The notes under the pieces are model-generated. The model was not told where the DNA came from and did not search any database. It was given only the letters and a program-made list of their open reading frames with translations. This document shows, one piece after another, positions 62,049 to 64,000 of a stretch of DNA of 64,000 nt. This DNA comes from Streptomyces sp. NBC_00376 (GTDB lineage Bacteria; Actinomycetota; Actinomycetes; Streptomycetales; Streptomycetaceae), in contig NZ_CP107960.1 in NCBI RefSeq assembly GCF_036077095.1, forward strand, positions 3,844,001 through 3,908,000. Direction: 5' to 3'. The position numbers and the translations under genes are program-made. Each line of letters opens with the position of its first letter. Positions within the stretch are counted from its first letter, which is position 1.

Positions 62049-63134
62049 TCACGTCCGTGGCCTCCGCGACCGCCACACCAGGTAGAGCGCGGAGGCGACG
62101 GCCGCCCCGCGCACCACCCACGGCCACATCTCGCCGATCGCGTCGCTCATCTGCCCGGCCCCGATGGGCTCGCCCCACCGGCCGTCGGTCCTGCCCCACA
62201 GCCAGACCAGCGCACCCGCCGCGACCACGCCCGGCAGCCCCATCGCGGCCCACTTCGCCTCCGCGCGGGACAGCGTGCGCGAGCTGTACGCGAGGAGCCA
62301 GCCGCCCGCCAGGGCCGGCCAGGACCCCGTCACGGCGCCCGCCACCAGCAGCACGGCGGCGAGCAGCAGCAGCGGGTGGGAAACGCCGTGGCCGCCCGCC
62401 CCGCGCTCGCGCGGCGCACGGCGGCCGAGCCGCAGAAGCCGGCGGCGGCGCGGCGCCTCCTCCTCCGCTTCCCCCGCTGCTCCCTCTTCCTCCGCGTCCG
62501 CCGCGTCCTGCTCGTCCCGCTCCTCGTCCTGCGCCGCGCGCGGGCGCGGCACCGTGTCCCGGGGCGGCGGCGGCTTCATCATGTCCGGGATCTCGACGCC
62601 GCCGACGAACCCGGGCACATCGACTCCGGCACCGAACGGCCCCGGTTCGACCCGCCACCAGTCGGCCTCGCTCCCGGACGGCCCCAGTTCGTCCGTACCG
62701 GCCATGTGCGGCGGCGACGGCACCCGGCCGGCCGGCGCGGCGGGCGCTTCCGGCGCGGCGGGTCCGGGCTCCTGCGGCCGCGACGCGCCCTTGCCGGAAC
62801 TGTCTTTGCCGTCCTTCCGGAGCATCCCCTTGCGCGGGCGGGGAATGCCGCGCCCTTCGTCCGCCGCGGGCTCCGGCCGCCCCGCGAGCTCCACCGTCCC
62901 GTCGCCCGACGCGGCCGCGGCGGCCACCAGTTCGTCGGGTTCGCCGAGCCTCCCGATGATGCGGCGGACCGCCGCCGGACTGTCCCCGGACTGCTTTCCG
63001 CGCTGCCGGTCGATCTCGCCCCGGAGCGTCGAGACCAGCCTCATCCGGGCGGCCGAGGACAGTTGTTGCTGCTGTGCCAGGTCCCCGACCCGGCTCAGAT
63101 AGTCGTAGACCAGCTGGTCGCTCTCGATCCCCAC
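62049..63134 (-). CDS. Multi-pass membrane protein with soluble N-terminal region
   Basis: 361 aa from a GTG at 63134 (GAGGGGAA upstream). The N-terminal 75 residues (YDYLSRVGDLAQQQQLSSAA; RRIIGRLGEPDELVAAAA) look like the helical HAAS/DUF1700-like module that regulates sigma or sporulation factors. A Pro/Glu-rich linker with a (E/D)-rich run follows, then four to five membrane helices ending VWRSRRPRT. Function unknown. Confidence 0.8.
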   Translation of the reverse strand: MGIESDQLVYDYLSRVGDLAQQQQLSSAARMRLVSTLRGEIDRQRGKQSGDSPAAVRRIIGRLGEPDELVAAAAASGDGTVELAGRPEPAADEGRGIPRPRKGMLRKDGKDSSGKGASRPQEPGPAAPEAPAAPAGRVPSPPHMAGTDELGPSGSEADWWRVEPGPFGAGVDVPGFVGGVEIPDMMKPPPPRDTVPRPRAAQDEERDEQDAADAEEEGAAGEAEEEAPRRRRLLRLGRRAPRERGAGGHGVSHPLLLLAAVLLVAGAVTGSWPALAGGWLLAYSSRTLSRAEAKWAAMGLPGVVAAGALVWLWGRTDGRWGEPIGAGQMSDAIGEMWPWVVRGAAVASALYLVWRSRRPRT

Positions 63135-63219
63135 GCGATCGTTCCCCTCTACCGCCCTGCACCGACGGTAGCGCCCTGAGAGCCTCTCAGGCCTGCCCGG
63201 AGCGACTACCGTGGGACGG

Positions 63220-64000
63220 ATGGGGATGACCACACCACCGCGGACGCTCGCCGAAGCGCTCCGGGCCCGGGACGACGAGTCGTTGGCCGGGCTGCTGAGC
63301 GCCCGCCCCGATCTCCTCAACCCGGTGCCCGGCGACATCACCCAGCTCGCGACGAGGGCCGGCACCCGCGCCTCCGTCGTACGCGCGCTGGAGCACCTCG
63401 ACAAGTTCGCCCTGCAGACCGCCGAGGCGCTCGCGGTGGCCGCCGACCCCGCCCCGTACGGAACTCTGCTCGGCCTGCTCACCGGCGACGGCCGGGACGA
63501 CGGCGAGCACCGCGGCGACGCGGGGTCGGCGATCACCGACGCGCTGCCCGGCGCCCTGGCCACGCTGCGCGAACAGGCCCTGGTCTGGGGCGAGGACGAG
63601 CGGCTGCGGCTGGTGCGCACGGCGCGCGAGATCCTCGCGCCGTCCCCGCAGCACGCCTCCCCCACCGGTCTCGGGCCGACCGTCGCCGAGGCGACCTCCG
63701 GCATGTCCCCGGGACGACTCCAGGAGATCCTGGCCTCGGCCGGGCTGCCCGCCACGCACGACCCGGTCTCCGCCGTGACCGCCCTGTCCGCGCTCTTCAC
63801 CGACCGGGCCAGGATGGGCGAGCTGCTGGACTCCGCCCCGGCCGAGGCCCTGTCCGTGCTGGACCGGCTGGTGTGGGGGCCGCCGTACGGGGAGGTGACC
63901 CCGAACCCCACTCCGCCCGTGAAGTGGCTGCGCGACCACGGGCTGCTGCTGCCGGTGTCGACCCGCACCGTGGTGCTGCCCCGCGAGGCCGCCCTGCATC
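63220..64000 (+). CDS. Helicase-associated (XPB-like N-terminal) protein, partial
   Basis: The first 260 residues are visible; the gene continues past the window. It begins MGMTTPPRTLAEALRARDDE and has LLSARPDLLNPVPGDITQLA, RAGTRASVVRALEHLDKFAL and WGPPYGEVTPNPTPPVKWLR. This matches the N-terminal part of the large Streptomyces proteins annotated as helicase C-terminal/XPB-Ssl2-like domain proteins, which lie near an XPB-type helicase. The complete domain cannot be seen. Confidence 0.8.
   Translation, partial: MGMTTPPRTLAEALRARDDESLAGLLSARPDLLNPVPGDITQLATRAGTRASVVRALEHLDKFALQTAEALAVAADPAPYGTLLGLLTGDGRDDGEHRGDAGSAITDALPGALATLREQALVWGEDERLRLVRTAREILAPSPQHASPTGLGPTVAEATSGMSPGRLQEILASAGLPATHDPVSAVTALSALFTDRARMGELLDSAPAEALSVLDRLVWGPPYGEVTPNPTPPVKWLRDHGLLLPVSTRTVVLPREAALH

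Overview
This is a high-GC actinobacterial chromosome segment, almost certainly from Streptomyces. The evidence is strong GC bias at third codon positions, frequent GTG/TTG starts and ATGA-type stop/start overlaps. It is supported by lineage markers: a conservon (sensor kinase, roadblock, DUF742 and GTPase genes with P450s), the futalosine menaquinone genes mqnB/mqnD, DUF397 proteins, DUF3027, DUF2771, DUF2530, and a type VII-associated toxin cassette. I saw no rRNA, tRNA, CRISPR array or complete insertion sequence.

Layout. 1-3.8 kb: partial WYL/DeoR-type regulator divergent from a VOC protein, then a large FAD/Fe-S dehydrogenase read leftward. 4.0-9.5 kb: a six-gene conservon operon (cvnA-B-C-D plus two P450s); the first P450 has lost the ExxR motif. 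9.6-21 kb: serC and housekeeping or accessory single genes (Uma2 remnant, GNAT/DUF4259, SGNH hydrolase, phosphatase, three regulators, methyltransferase, SDR, lipoprotein, isochorismatase-like hydrolase), with a 162-bp MITE-like element at 20.3 kb. 21.1-22.2 kb: a YefM/RelE-type toxin-antitoxin pair beside an Imm1-like orphan immunity gene. 22.2-27.4 kb: a Ser/Thr kinase fused to an extracellular solute-binding domain, a zinc-ribbon protein and a large exported PGRP-type amidase. 27.4-35.6 kb: aldo/keto reductase, PadR/hydrolase divergon, ThpR, Uma2, MarR/MFS pair, NCS2 permease. 35.8-48.8 kb: CtpE-like P-type ATPase, two tandem secreted DUF5707-like paralogues sharing a nearly identical 3' block, a sacsin-like ATPase, DUF3027, MFS, DUF2771, mqnB-mqnD.

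49.9-56.1 kb is the main accessory island. It holds a DUF6507 protein, a 764-aa T7SS-type polymorphic toxin with an AT-richer C-terminal nuclease-like domain, an adjacent candidate immunity gene, DUF6177, an unknown protein, and a decayed XRE/DUF397/ATPase locus in which two regulators and one ATPase survive only as C-terminal tails. 56.1-64 kb: a membrane protein, a HAD phosphatase, an iron-box-controlled siderophore ABC transporter (two permeases, ATPase, lipoprotein), a membrane protein and the start of a helicase-associated protein.

Functional links: CvnA-D probably form a G-protein-like membrane signalling module with the P450s as output. MqnB and MqnD are successive enzymes of menaquinone biosynthesis. 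The ABC genes form one iron-uptake operon. The DUF6507, toxin and immunity genes form a secretion/effector cassette. Start sites were chosen by eye from Shine-Dalgarno spacing and family N-termini. All domain names are from recognition of motifs, not from database searches.
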